From Streptomyces yatensis (GTDB taxonomy: Bacteria; Actinomycetota; Actinomycetes; Streptomycetales; Streptomycetaceae), in assembly GCF_018069625.1 (NCBI RefSeq), contig NZ_CP072941.1, forward strand, positions 8,308,001 to 8,372,000: a stretch of 64,000 nt of DNA. The letters run 5' to 3'. Within the stretch, counting starts at the first letter, position 1, and the number at the start of each line of letters is the position of its first letter. The translations under genes were made by a program, and so were the position numbers. Below the pieces are notes generated by a model. That model saw only the letters and a program-made list of their open reading frames with translations. It searched no databases and was not told where the DNA came from. Below, piece by piece: positions 43,827 through 52,688 of this stretch.

Positions 43827-44942
43827 GTGATCCTCACCGATCTCTACCCCGCCGACCGTCTGGAGCGCGCCCGGGAGGCCGCCGCCGACGCGGGCCTGGG
43901 CGCGCTGCTGATCAGCCCTGGCGCCGACCTGCGCTACCTGACGGGTTACCAGGCCCTGCCCCTGGAACGGCTCACCTGCCTCGTACTCCCCGTGGTCGGC
44001 GAGCCCTTCCTCCTGGTGCCGGAGCTGGAGCGGCCCGCGGCGCTCGCGTCCCCGGCCGGGAACCTCGGCATCGAGATCACCGGATGGGCCGAGACCGAGG
44101 ACCCGTATGCCCTCATCGCGGCCAGACTGCCCGCCGGTATGGCCCGGGTCGGCGTCGACAACCACATGTGGGCCGAGAAGACGATCGCCTTCCGCGCCGT
44201 ACTGCCCGACACCGACCAGGCACTCGCCGGAGAGGTGCTCGGCCGGCTGCGGATCCGCAAGACCCGGGCCGAGGCCGAGGCGCTGCGCCGGGCGGGCGCG
44301 GCCATCGACCGGGTGCACGCCCGCATGGGCGAGTGGCTGCGCGCCGGGCGCACCGAACGCGAGGTCGGCCGGGACATCGCGGAAGCCATCACGGCCGAAG
44401 GCCATGTGCGGACCGACTTCGTCATCGTCGGCTCCGGACCCCACAGCGCCAGCCCCCACCATGAGCTGTCGGACCGGGTGATCCAGCCCGGTGACCCGGT
44501 GGTGGTCGACATCGGGGGGACCACCGAAGACGGCTACTGCTCCGACTCCACCCGCGACTACGTCGTCGGCGAGCCCCCGGCGGAGTACCGACGGCTGTAC
44601 GAGGTGCTGTTGACCGCCCAGCGCGCCCAGACCGACGCGGTGCGGCCCGGTATCACCGCCGAGCAACTGGACGCGATCGGCCGGGACATCATCACGGACG
44701 CGGGCTTCGGGCCCCACTTCATCCACCGCACCGGCCACGGCATCGGGCTGGAAACCCACGAGGAGCCCTACATCGTGGCGGGTTCCGCCCTGCCGCTGGA
44801 GCCCGGCATGGCCTTCTCCGTCGAGCCGGGCATCTACCTTCCCGACCGGTTCGGAGCCCGCATCGAGGACATCGTCATCTGCACCGACGACGGCGGCGAA
44901 CGCCTCAACCGCACCAGCCGTGAGCTGGTGGTGCTGCCGTGA
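43827..44942 (+). CDS. M24-family Xaa-Pro dipeptidase-like metallopeptidase
   Basis: 371 residues. A creatinase-like N-terminal domain (about 1-135; ISPGADLRYLTGYQALP) is followed by the pita-bread catalytic domain. All five metal ligands are visible: Asp in VVVDIGG, Asp in SDSTRDYVV, His in TGHGIGLETHEEP, Glu in FSVEPGIYL, Glu in ARIEDIVI. It cleaves Xaa-Pro or related dipeptides in the cytoplasm. GTG at 43827; no strong ribosome binding site. Stand-alone gene with a hairpin after the stop. Confidence 0.93.
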   Translation: MILTDLYPADRLERAREAAADAGLGALLISPGADLRYLTGYQALPLERLTCLVLPVVGEPFLLVPELERPAALASPAGNLGIEITGWAETEDPYALIAARLPAGMARVGVDNHMWAEKTIAFRAVLPDTDQALAGEVLGRLRIRKTRAEAEALRRAGAAIDRVHARMGEWLRAGRTEREVGRDIAEAITAEGHVRTDFVIVGSGPHSASPHHELSDRVIQPGDPVVVDIGGTTEDGYCSDSTRDYVVGEPPAEYRRLYEVLLTAQRAQTDAVRPGITAEQLDAIGRDIITDAGFGPHFIHRTGHGIGLETHEEPYIVAGSALPLEPGMAFSVEPGIYLPDRFGARIEDIVICTDDGGERLNRTSRELVVLP

Positions 44943-44949
44943 CTGTCCC

Positions 44950-44974
44950 GCCGGCCTTGGTGTCCAAGGCGGCC
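44950..44974 (+). terminator. Hairpin after the M24 peptidase gene
   Basis: CCTTGG-TGT-CCAAGG core (44955-44969) with further GCC/GGC pairing outside it, a few bases after the stop. Confidence 0.5.
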
Positions 44975-45053
44975 CAGGATGCGACAAGGGACTGGCGGAT
45001 CAGCCTGGGGAAATGAGCGGCAGGGTCGCGCTGGTGCGCGGTACGGTGCGCTG

Positions 45054-45488
45054 ATGTCAGAGATCAAGAAGTTCCAAGTCACCTTCGACTGCGCAGAACC
45101 TGAGCGCCTCGCTCGCTTCTGGTGTGAAGTGTTGGGGTACGTCATACCGCCGCCGCCGGAGGGGTTCACCACCTGGGACGATTTCAACCGCACCCTGCCT
45201 CCTGAGAAGCAGGGATCATGGTTCGCCTGCAGTGATCCCTCAGGCGTGGGCCCGCGCCTGTACTTCCAGCGTGTCCCCGAAGGCAAGATCGTCAAGAATC
45301 GGGTGCATCTCGACGTCCGGGTCGGCACCGGGCTCGTGGGGGAGGAGCGCCTCGCCACGCTCGAAGCCGAGTGCGCACGACTGGTCGCGCTCGGCGCGAC
45401 CCACGTGCAAACGCTGTACGCCGATGGGGAAAACGAGTCGTGCATCCCGATGCTGGACATCGAGGGCAACGAGTTCTGTATCGACTGA
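45054..45488 (+). CDS. VOC/glyoxalase-like protein
   Basis: 144 residues, two beta-alpha-beta-beta-beta halves: FQVTFDCAEPERLARFWCEV begins the first, RVHLDVRVG the second, ending CIPMLDIEGNEFCI. This pattern is typical of actinobacterial VOC proteins of unknown reaction. No ribosome binding site precedes the ATG, but TACGGT (45042-45047) lies 6 bases before it, so a leaderless transcript is possible. Confidence 0.85.
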   Translation: MSEIKKFQVTFDCAEPERLARFWCEVLGYVIPPPPEGFTTWDDFNRTLPPEKQGSWFACSDPSGVGPRLYFQRVPEGKIVKNRVHLDVRVGTGLVGEERLATLEAECARLVALGATHVQTLYADGENESCIPMLDIEGNEFCID

Positions 45489-45877
45489 ACACTCCGAGCA
45501 GGGGAGGTGGGGCGCCACCTCCCCTGGGCCTCTCTCGACAGGAGCCGTATCAGGGTGAAAGTGCTCGTCAAGGCCAGAAAGAGCAGTCGCCACAGCATTC
45601 CACCATGCTGGTGTGGGGAAGGCCTGGCGCGGCAACGAAGGGGCGGCTCCTCTACCGTCAAGGTTGACTGGCGGACCCAGCGCCGTCCATGGAAGGAATC
45701 CCTTCGGATGTCAGAGCTGGGCTGGTCAGAGGGGTGGCGTGACCTCGTTTCGGGGTGCTCGTGCTGGTCGTGGGCGGCAGTCTGGGGTGTAGATCATTTG
45801 GCAGGGCGGTTTTGCCGATGAGTTCACCGTCCTCGAACGGTCTACCCAGCGACACGACCGTTCTCGACAGGAGTGCC
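45489..45877. other. Intergenic region with a possible transposase N-terminal remnant
   Basis: On the minus strand from ATG at 45598 the reading MLWRLLFLALTSTFTLIRLL resembles the first residues of some actinobacterial integrase-core transposases (recalled pattern). It then loses similarity. The rest of the gap contains nothing recognisable and is not an intact element; no terminal repeats found. Confidence 0.3.
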
Positions 45878-46249
45878 ATGTCCACCATCCAGCCAGTGAT
45901 CTTGACTGCCGACCACGACGTCCTGCTCGGCTTCTATACGAAATTGTTCGGTGCGGAGGAGATCTTCCGGGTACCGGCGGAAGGCCCGGTCTTCTACCTC
46001 GGCTTGCGTATTGGCGACACCGACCTCGGGCTGGTGGCGAAGGCGAACCTGGGCGACGACCGGGAGGCGTCGCGGATCTTGCTCAGCATCGGTGTCGACG
46101 ACGTCGATGAGACGCTCGGCCGGGTAGAGGCGCTGGGCGGCTCGGTCCGCAGCGGCCCCAACGACATGCCGTGGGGACAGCGCGTCGCCCACATCTCGGA
46201 CCCCGACGGCAACCCGGTGAACCTCACCCAGCCGATCCCGCCTCAGTGA
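45878..46249 (+). CDS. VOC/glyoxalase-like protein
   Basis: 123 residues. PVILTADHDVLLGFYTKLFG begins the fold and VAHISDPDGNPVNLTQP ends it; the latter is the standard C-terminal VOC signature. ILLSIGVDDVDETLGRVEAL is the linking strand-helix. CAGGAG lies 6 bases before the ATG. Too general for a reaction call; may be a dioxygenase-like or resistance protein. Confidence 0.88.
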   Translation: MSTIQPVILTADHDVLLGFYTKLFGAEEIFRVPAEGPVFYLGLRIGDTDLGLVAKANLGDDREASRILLSIGVDDVDETLGRVEALGGSVRSGPNDMPWGQRVAHISDPDGNPVNLTQPIPPQ

Positions 46250-46259
46250 CGCTGTTCCG

Positions 46260-46440
46260 GGTGCTCCCGACCGACCAGTGACCTGGTGTGCGACGCGGGT
46301 GAGGCGCTCGTGGAGGTCGGATGCCGGGTGGTCCTGGGCGGCGGCCCAGGCGGAGAGGAGGCGGAGGGCGTCGGCGCTGGGGGTGTGGGGGACGGCGGTG
46401 TAGATCACGAGGGTGAGGGTGGGGTCGGAGGACAGGGACA
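46260..46440 (-). pseudogene. C-terminal debris of an MmyB-type XRE regulator
   Basis: Minus-strand reading LVIYTAVPHTPSADALRLLS followed by AWAAAQDHP resembles the C-terminus of MmyB-like ligand-binding domains of Streptomyces XRE regulators (recalled pattern LTVYTAEPGSPSxxALRLLASWAA). There is no upstream helix-turn-helix; the GH38 terminator is immediately beside it. Only a fragment of roughly 50-60 codons. Confidence 0.4.
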
Positions 46441-46442
46441 GG

Positions 46443-46485
46443 GCCGCCCGCCACCGACCCGGACCCGGGACCGGTGGCGGGCGGC
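46443..46485 (-). terminator. Terminator of the alpha-mannosidase gene
   Basis: Perfect 14-bp arms (GCCGCCCGCCACCG and complement) with a 15-base loop, 27 bases beyond the GH38 stop. Confidence 0.75.
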
Positions 46486-46511
46486 TCGTACGACGCCGCC
46501 CAGCTACCCCG

Positions 46512-49500
46512 CTACCCCGCCACCCCCGCGGCGCCGAGCCGCGCCCGCACCGCGACGCTGCCCAAGCGGGGGATCTCCACGAGGAGCTCGTCGCCGTCGA
46601 GGGCGGCGGGGCCGTCGGGGTCGCCGAGATAGGTGGCGCGCTCCGCGCTCGCGACGGGGAAGCCGCACCTGAGGCGCACCGTGCGCGGCTCCGTGGCGAA
46701 GGACTGGAGCCTGATCAGCAGGTCGACGCCGTCGTCACCCGGCACCGGGGCCGCGTCGCGGACCGCGATGCGCGCGTCGTCCACCGAGAGCAGCGCGCGT
46801 TCGGCCGGCCGGGCCGCGTCGGGGGCGCCGTGCGCCGGCACACCGATCAGCGGGTGGTCGACCTCATAGGCGGTGCGCAGCGCCAGGGCGTCGGCGTCGA
46901 TGGTCTCGCCGCTGCGGCGGACGCCCACCGCGTAGCGGAAGGTGGTGTGGAACGCCTGCTGGGACGGGAAGTTGGTGTCCCAGAGGTTGTTGTGCACCCA
47001 GGAGTAGACCGTGCCGGGCTGTCGCGGCGATGTCGAGTCGGGGAAGGGCGCGTAGGGCAGGGCGATGGTCTCCGGCTCGACCAGTGGCGCGTCCCTGGTG
47101 ATCCAGGCGACGGGGCCGCCGTCGTCCGAAAGGGAGACGAACGACCTGACGGCACGCATGTGCTGCGGTGCGCCGGGCACATGGGCCAGGCCGGTGCCGG
47201 TCAGGGCGCCGGTGATCTCGTAGTGCACCGTGGGCCGCGTCAGCGCGAAGGGGAACGCGAGGTAGGCGCTCTCCTTCGTCATGGTGGCGGGTTTGTCGAA
47301 GCGGTTGTCGATCACCAGGTGCGCGTCGTCACGGCCGAGGCTGAGCGTGGTGCGGGCCCGCCGGACGCCGTCGGCCGCGTATTCGTAGGTGAGGCGCTGG
47401 CCGAGGGCGTCGTCGACGCGTTCGAGGAGGACGGCGGGGCGGGCCAGGGTCCGGGAGCCGAGGAGTTCCAGCTCCTCGCTCACGGTGGTCTTGTTGGCCT
47501 GGTGGTTGTAGCCGCCGGCAGTGGTGTAGGTGTCGTAGACATAGCCGTTGAAGCCGACGACGGCGCCCTGGTCGACGAGTTCGCGGCCGGTGGCCTTCTC
47601 GACGAGGCTCGCCACACAGGCCGTGGTCAGGTCGACGCGGACGCGCAGGTGGTCGTTCTCCAGGATCAGGTCGTCGGCGGTGGGCAGGGGGACGGCGCGG
47701 TTCTTCCGCTTCTCGCCCTCCTCGTCCCCGTCGAGGCGGAGCGCGGCGGGGGAGGCCACCACCTTGTCGCCGTCATGGCCGGTCACCGTCACATCCAGCC
47801 GTACGAGGCCGAACGGCGGCACATCGGGCACCTGGATGTGCAGCCATCGCCCGGCGTCCCGGTGGACCGGGTTGGTCTGCGCCTCCTGGACCAGCGGCAG
47901 TTCCGCGCCGGTGCGGCCGTCGGTCACCGACACCGTGCTCGTGAGCGGGACACGGCTCTCGCGCAGGAACACCGTCACGACGGAGGTGCGGGCCGCTGCC
48001 GTGGTGTTGACGGCCCAGTAGGTCACGTCGGCGTCGGCCGCGGTGGGCAGCAGGGCGCCGAGTGCGGCCGAGGCGTGGTCGAGGAAGGTGTCGGCGTCGT
48101 TGTCGCCGTGCAGCGCGTACCCGTACTTCCAGTGCCACTGCTGCTCGCCCGACTCGCCGCCCGCGTCACCGTGCGTCCACGGGTCGGAGGCGCCCCAGGT
48201 GTGCTCGTTGAACAGGGACACCGACCGGTACACCTGGTCGGCGCCGTCGCGGGCGGCCGTGGCCAGATCGGTGGCGGGCCGCGCGGGGGAGGCCAGGGCG
48301 GCCATGCCGTACAAGGTGGCGGCGTCGGTGACGGTGGACTGGGCGCGGCGCACCATGGCCTGGGGCCGGGCGCCCGATCCGACACCCTCGACCCACCAGT
48401 CGCCCCAGTCGCCCTCGAAGGCGGGGATGGCGTCGCCGAGCCGGGCCTCGGCGTCGGCGAAGAAGTCGGTGTTCGTGGACAGCCGTAGCCTGGGGCTGTC
48501 CCAGGTCTCGTTCCAGCGGCGTACGGTCTCGGCGAGGATCAGCCGTGGCGGCGCGTTGTCCCCGAAGTGGCCCTGCACCCTCGGGTGCAGCACGTCCCAC
48601 GGGTAGGGCTCGCGCTCCCCGGGCGCGGGGGACGGCGAGCCGAGGAGCTCGGGCGGGATCGGGTAGGGGTTGGTCGCCAGCGATGTCAGATAGGCGGGCA
48701 GCAGGTCGTCCACCATGCTGTACGAGGTGTCGAAGCCCAGTACGGGCCCTTCCATGTAGGCGAGGCCGTGGGGGCTGTCGGTCATCCACACCAGCACCTC
48801 CTTGCCCGAGGGGGCGCGCCACCGGAACAGGCGCGGCAGCCGTGCCCCGCCGTTGGTGGTGGGCACCGAGCGCCCGGCCCAGTTGTGCGCCACCGACAGG
48901 TAGCGCACGCCCAGCGGGGACAGGGCGTCCGGCAGCCCGGCCACGGAGCCGGGCACATCGGTCTGCATGGCCGAGTGGAAGTCGATCCCGTAGGTGTCCC
49001 TCACCCGGCGGGCCAGCCGCAGCAGTTCGTGCAGTTCGTCGGTGGAACAGGTGTCGCTGTGGAGGTTGTACGGCATGGCGGTCAGCTCGATCTGACCGGC
49101 GCGGACCCGCTCGACGAACTCCGCGACCCGCTCCGGCGGCCGGCCGGCGGCCCACTGCTCGAAGGACCACAGCGACTCCACGGCCCACCGGAACCTGGCG
49201 TCGTCCGGCCAGCCGTCGGTGGTACGGGTCAGATCGAGGCAGGAGTCGAGGAAGGCGACGTGTTCGCCGAGGACGGTGCCCTGGGGATCGGTGTAGCCGA
49301 TGTCCAGGTGCGAGTGGTGGACCAGGTGGATCGTCCAGTCGCGCGGCGGTTCCAGCGCGAAGGCGAGCACCGCCGACACGTCGCCCTTGCGGGCCTGGAT
49401 CCGCACGTCGCGGCGGTCGCTCTCCAGGGGGAGCATCAGGCGTGGCCCGCCGGGCGCGGGCAGCACCTCGACGGGCACCCGGCCTCGGCCCGCGACCTCC

Positions 49501-49721
49501 ACCTCGAAGGTCCACTCGCCGTGATCCGGAGCGTCACCGGAGATGAGGATGCGCACACCGCGCCGGGCGCCGGCGTCGTCGCGGCGTACGAGGTGTTCCG
49601 GCAGGGCTCGCAGTTCCGTGTCGCCGGCCCGCGCGGTGGCGGCGACGGCGAGGCCGATCATGCTCGTCCGGGCCTTGTCGGTGGACCAGCGGCGGTCGCG
49701 TACGAGGGCGCGCGTCGTCAT
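46512..49721 (-). CDS. Glycoside hydrolase family 38 alpha-mannosidase-like protein
   Basis: 1069 residues, full GH38 length. The N-terminal jelly-roll-like part precedes the catalytic barrel with HHSHLDIGYTD near residue 137 (zinc His/Asp) and MQTDVPGS near 253 (nucleophile Asp). The remainder fits the three-helix bundle and C-terminal beta domains. No signal peptide, so it is cytoplasmic. GGGAGAG precedes the ATG at 49721. It removes alpha-mannose or acts on related glycosides. Immediately upstream is the last stub of a probable sugar ABC permease gene, suggesting the enzyme once followed a transporter. Confidence 0.9.
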   Translation of the reverse strand: MTTRALVRDRRWSTDKARTSMIGLAVAATARAGDTELRALPEHLVRRDDAGARRGVRILISGDAPDHGEWTFEVEVAGRGRVPVEVLPAPGGPRLMLPLESDRRDVRIQARKGDVSAVLAFALEPPRDWTIHLVHHSHLDIGYTDPQGTVLGEHVAFLDSCLDLTRTTDGWPDDARFRWAVESLWSFEQWAAGRPPERVAEFVERVRAGQIELTAMPYNLHSDTCSTDELHELLRLARRVRDTYGIDFHSAMQTDVPGSVAGLPDALSPLGVRYLSVAHNWAGRSVPTTNGGARLPRLFRWRAPSGKEVLVWMTDSPHGLAYMEGPVLGFDTSYSMVDDLLPAYLTSLATNPYPIPPELLGSPSPAPGEREPYPWDVLHPRVQGHFGDNAPPRLILAETVRRWNETWDSPRLRLSTNTDFFADAEARLGDAIPAFEGDWGDWWVEGVGSGARPQAMVRRAQSTVTDAATLYGMAALASPARPATDLATAARDGADQVYRSVSLFNEHTWGASDPWTHGDAGGESGEQQWHWKYGYALHGDNDADTFLDHASAALGALLPTAADADVTYWAVNTTAAARTSVVTVFLRESRVPLTSTVSVTDGRTGAELPLVQEAQTNPVHRDAGRWLHIQVPDVPPFGLVRLDVTVTGHDGDKVVASPAALRLDGDEEGEKRKNRAVPLPTADDLILENDHLRVRVDLTTACVASLVEKATGRELVDQGAVVGFNGYVYDTYTTAGGYNHQANKTTVSEELELLGSRTLARPAVLLERVDDALGQRLTYEYAADGVRRARTTLSLGRDDAHLVIDNRFDKPATMTKESAYLAFPFALTRPTVHYEITGALTGTGLAHVPGAPQHMRAVRSFVSLSDDGGPVAWITRDAPLVEPETIALPYAPFPDSTSPRQPGTVYSWVHNNLWDTNFPSQQAFHTTFRYAVGVRRSGETIDADALALRTAYEVDHPLIGVPAHGAPDAARPAERALLSVDDARIAVRDAAPVPGDDGVDLLIRLQSFATEPRTVRLRCGFPVASAERATYLGDPDGPAALDGDELLVEIPRLGSVAVRARLGAAGVAG

Positions 49722-49748
49722 GTGTTCTCTCTCCCAGGGTGGTTCGGG

Positions 49749-49795
49749 TCAGGCCGTGAGCCGCAGGCTGTTGACGAAGAAGCGCTGGAACACGA
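49749..49795 (-). pseudogene. Last codons of a sugar ABC transporter permease
   Basis: Minus-strand FVFQRFFVNSLRLTA then stop resembles the terminal residues of MalG-type permeases (pattern FxxQRYFVxGL). Only about 15 codons remain before the sequence turns into the ROK fragment on the other strand. Short, so tentative. Confidence 0.4.
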
Positions 49796-50273
49796 AACAC
49801 TCGGCACGGGGATCGGCTCCGCGTTCCTGGACCGGGGGACGATCGTCGAGGACGACCCGCGCGTGCCGCCAGAGGGCCGCGTCGACCTGCTCACCGTGGA
49901 CGGCCGCCCGCTGGAGGACACGGTCTCCACCCGGGCGATGACCACCCACTACACGGAGCGCACCGGCCGCCCCGTCGACGGGCTGCGGGAGCTGACGGCC
50001 TTCGCCGTCACCGACACCACCGCCCGCGGCATCATCACCTCGGCCCTGCGTGCCCTCGGCGACACCCTCGCCCCGTGGCTGACCGCCTTCGAGGCCGACA
50101 CGGTGGTCTTCGGCGGCTCCATCACGGCCGCATGGCCCCTGATAGGCCCGCCCCTCCACGACGGCCTCACCCACCACGACCCGCGACTCGCACGCCTCAC
50201 CCTGTCGGTACGCGACGACGGCGAGGACCAGGCCCTGCTGGGCGCGGCGGTGTTCGCGGCCCGCCGCGCGTAG
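49779..50273 (+). pseudogene. C-terminal fragment of a ROK-family sugar kinase/regulator
   Basis: In frame from about 49779: HETLGTGIGSAFLDRG is the ROK ATP-binding glycine motif. DTVVFGGSITAAWPLIGPPL is the second conserved motif, and DGEDQALLGAAVFAARRA is a typical ROK C-terminus. The N-terminal half, including the catalytic Asp region and any helix-turn-helix, is missing, and no start signal exists. A sugar-responsive ROK protein would suit the adjacent mannosidase, so this is probably the relic of its regulator or kinase after a deletion. Confidence 0.75.
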
Positions 50274-50310
50274 CGCCCGACCGCGGACCATCGCGGAGGA
50301 TCAGGAGTGG

Positions 50311-51456
50311 TCAGGAGCGGCTCCGGCAGAGTTCCCGGTCCACGAGGGTGCTCATGGCCTGTTGGGTGTCGTCGCCGCCGTCGCTGGTGACGTACACCAC
50401 GGCGGTCCGGGTGCCGTCCCGGGTGACGCCACTCCAGGTGTGATAGCCGAGCAGTTCGCCCGGGTGGCCGAAGTAGCTGCCGCCACAGGACAACGGGAGT
50501 TCGCCCAGACCGAGTCCGTACCGCACGCCCAGCTCGGGCGCGGGCGTGGTGGTCGTCATCTCGTCGAGCTGCGCCGGAGCCAGCAGACGGCCGCCGAGCA
50601 GCGCGGCGTAGAACCGGTTCAGGTCGTGCGTGGTGCTGATGATCGAGCCGGAGCCGGCGGCCATGCTCGGATTGAGCGCCGTGACGTCGATGCCGGTGTG
50701 GGTGCCGAACGCGGCGTAGCCGTGGGCGTGCGGGCCCGGGACGGACGGGGAGGCGCCGGGGGTGCTGGTGTCCTTCAGGCCCAGCGGGCGGATGATCCGG
50801 TCGTTCACCTCCTGTGCCCAGCTCCGGCCGGTGACCTCGTGGATGATCATCGCGGCGAGTACGTAGTTGGTGTTGGAGTACGACCAGCCGTCACCCGGCG
50901 GGAAGTTGGGCCGGTGGTTCATCGCCAGCCGCACCAGCTCCTTCGGGGTGTAGGTGCGGAACCGCTCGGCCCGATAGCCCTCCGCGCTGTTCAACGCGGG
51001 TATCTCCGGCAGGACGTCATGGATGCCGCTGGTGTGCCGCAGGAGTTGCCGCACGGTGATCCGGCTGCCGTCGTTGTCCTTGCCCCGGACCACTCCCGGT
51101 AGCCACTGCTCGACGGTGTCCTCCAGGGACATGCGCCCCTCGGCGACGAGTTGCAGCACGACCGTGGCGGTGAAGGTCTTGGTGGCGCTGCCGATCCGGA
51201 AACGGCCGTTCCGTGGCATCGGCCTCCCGCTGCCCACCGTGGCCGTCCCGGCGCGCGCGGTGTCATGTCTGTCCGGTGATGTCACCTCGGCGAACACACC
51301 GACGGCCCCGGTGTCGTGGACCGTGTCCACCTGCTGTTGGAGCGGATCGGGCTGCCGTGGCTTCGCCGCCGCCGGTCCGGTGGAGGCGGCGAGGAGGACG
51401 GTGGCCAGGCCGGTCAGGACGAGCCGGCCCCGGCGGCGCTTTCCCGGCACCTGCAT
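50311..51456 (-). CDS. Secreted serine hydrolase (class C beta-lactamase / D-Ala-D-Ala carboxypeptidase family)
   Basis: 381 residues. A signal peptide (LVLTGLATVLLAASTGPAAA) is followed by the Beta-lactamase fold. GSATKTF supplies SxxK, WSYSNTNY the YxN motif, and GHPGELLGYH the third motif (HxG type). These are the Ser, Tyr and His/Lys-equivalent residues of class C-like serine hydrolases. AAAGGGG precedes the ATG at 51456. Likely an extracellular DD-peptidase or esterase; true cephalosporinase activity is unlikely from context alone. Confidence 0.9.
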   Translation of the reverse strand: MQVPGKRRRGRLVLTGLATVLLAASTGPAAAKPRQPDPLQQQVDTVHDTGAVGVFAEVTSPDRHDTARAGTATVGSGRPMPRNGRFRIGSATKTFTATVVLQLVAEGRMSLEDTVEQWLPGVVRGKDNDGSRITVRQLLRHTSGIHDVLPEIPALNSAEGYRAERFRTYTPKELVRLAMNHRPNFPPGDGWSYSNTNYVLAAMIIHEVTGRSWAQEVNDRIIRPLGLKDTSTPGASPSVPGPHAHGYAAFGTHTGIDVTALNPSMAAGSGSIISTTHDLNRFYAALLGGRLLAPAQLDEMTTTTPAPELGVRYGLGLGELPLSCGGSYFGHPGELLGYHTWSGVTRDGTRTAVVYVTSDGGDDTQQAMSTLVDRELCRSRS

Positions 51457-51768
51457 GGTGAGCCCCTTTCTTTTCGGATTGCCCGCGCGTTCGGGGACCG
51501 CTCGGGCCGTGGCCCGCGGCTGGTCCGCCCCCGGAGCCGGTGGTCCGCACCATCCCACCAGCGGAGAGGGGAACGGCCCATCCGGCCGTCCCCCTGACCT
51601 GCCGATGCGCTGTCCTCAGGGCAGTGGCTGGGGTTACCCCCCGTCAGGCGGCATCGAGGAGGGCCTTCGCTCGTCCGGACCACATGCCACGCCGCGCGCG
51701 GGCGCGGCGTGCCACGTCAGCCCGGTGCGTCCGCGCCTCGCGCCTAAGGTGACGCCCGGAGGTGGAGC

Positions 51769-52638
51769 ATGCGAGTGGGGTTGCACGCGCTCGGTATCGG
51801 CGACGGCGCACGTCCCGAGGTGATCCGGGCCGTGGCCACGGCTGCCGAGACGCACGGCTTCGCGAGGCTCTGGTGCGGTGAGCACGCGGTGCTCGTGGAC
51901 GCGCCCGCCTCTCGTTACCCCTACTCGGCGGACGGCCGGATCGCCGTGCCCGCGGACGCGGACTGGCTGGACCCGCTGCTCGCCCTGACCTTCGCGGCGG
52001 CGGTCACCAGCCGGATCGAGCTGGCCACCGGCGTACTCCTGCTGCCCGAGCACAACCCGGTCCTGGTCGCCAAACAGGCCGCCACACTCGATGTGCTCTC
52101 CGCCGGGCGGTTCGGCCTCGGGGTCGGGGTCGGCTGGTCGGCCGAGGAATTCGCGGCGCTCGGAGTTCCGTTCGCCGGTCGCGGGCGGCGCGCCGAGGAG
52201 TACCTTGCCGCGATGCGCGCCCTGTGGGCCGAGGATCCGGCCTCCTACGCGGGGGAGTTCATCCGCTTCGACGCGATCCGGGTCAACCCGAAGCCGCTGC
52301 GTGGCGCCCGGCTCCCGGTCGTGGCCGGTGGAAACAGCGACGCCGCCTTGCGCCGGGCGGCCACGCTCGCCGACGGCTGGTACGGCTTCACCATCCCGGT
52401 GGCCGACGTCCCGGCCCGTATCGCCGTGCTCGCCGACGAGTGCGCGCGCCACGGCCGCGCGTTTGACGAGTTCACGGTCGCCGTCGCGCTGAGCGACGGC
52501 ACCCCGGAGCACCTCCCCGCGCTCGACGCGGCGGGCGTCACCGAAGTCGTGGTCGTCGGCGCTCCTCCGCCCGCTCCCGACGCGGCGGCCACCTGGGTCG
52601 CGGAACTCGCCCGGACCTGGATCCGCCCGGCGCAATAG
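51769..52638 (+). CDS. LLM-class F420-dependent oxidoreductase
   Basis: 289 residues, luciferase-like TIM barrel. GFARLWCGEHAVL, ATGVLLLPEHNPVLVAKQAA, FGLGVGVGWSAEEFAALGV and LPVVAGGNSDAALRRAATLA match F420-dependent LLM enzymes of actinobacteria. Strong GGAGGTGG before the ATG. Cofactor F420 rather than FMN is inferred from subgroup resemblance. Substrate unknown; single gene. Confidence 0.88.
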   Translation: MRVGLHALGIGDGARPEVIRAVATAAETHGFARLWCGEHAVLVDAPASRYPYSADGRIAVPADADWLDPLLALTFAAAVTSRIELATGVLLLPEHNPVLVAKQAATLDVLSAGRFGLGVGVGWSAEEFAALGVPFAGRGRRAEEYLAAMRALWAEDPASYAGEFIRFDAIRVNPKPLRGARLPVVAGGNSDAALRRAATLADGWYGFTIPVADVPARIAVLADECARHGRAFDEFTVAVALSDGTPEHLPALDAAGVTEVVVVGAPPPAPDAAATWVAELARTWIRPAQ

Positions 52639-52688
52639 CCGCAAGGGCGCCGGACCCCGGACCCGGTCCGCGCCACGCCGGATCCGCG

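Noticed and set aside
49779..50273. Intact ROK kinase gene
   Set aside because: The N-terminal half of the fold is absent, and the sequence immediately before the fragment belongs to other genes on the opposite strand.
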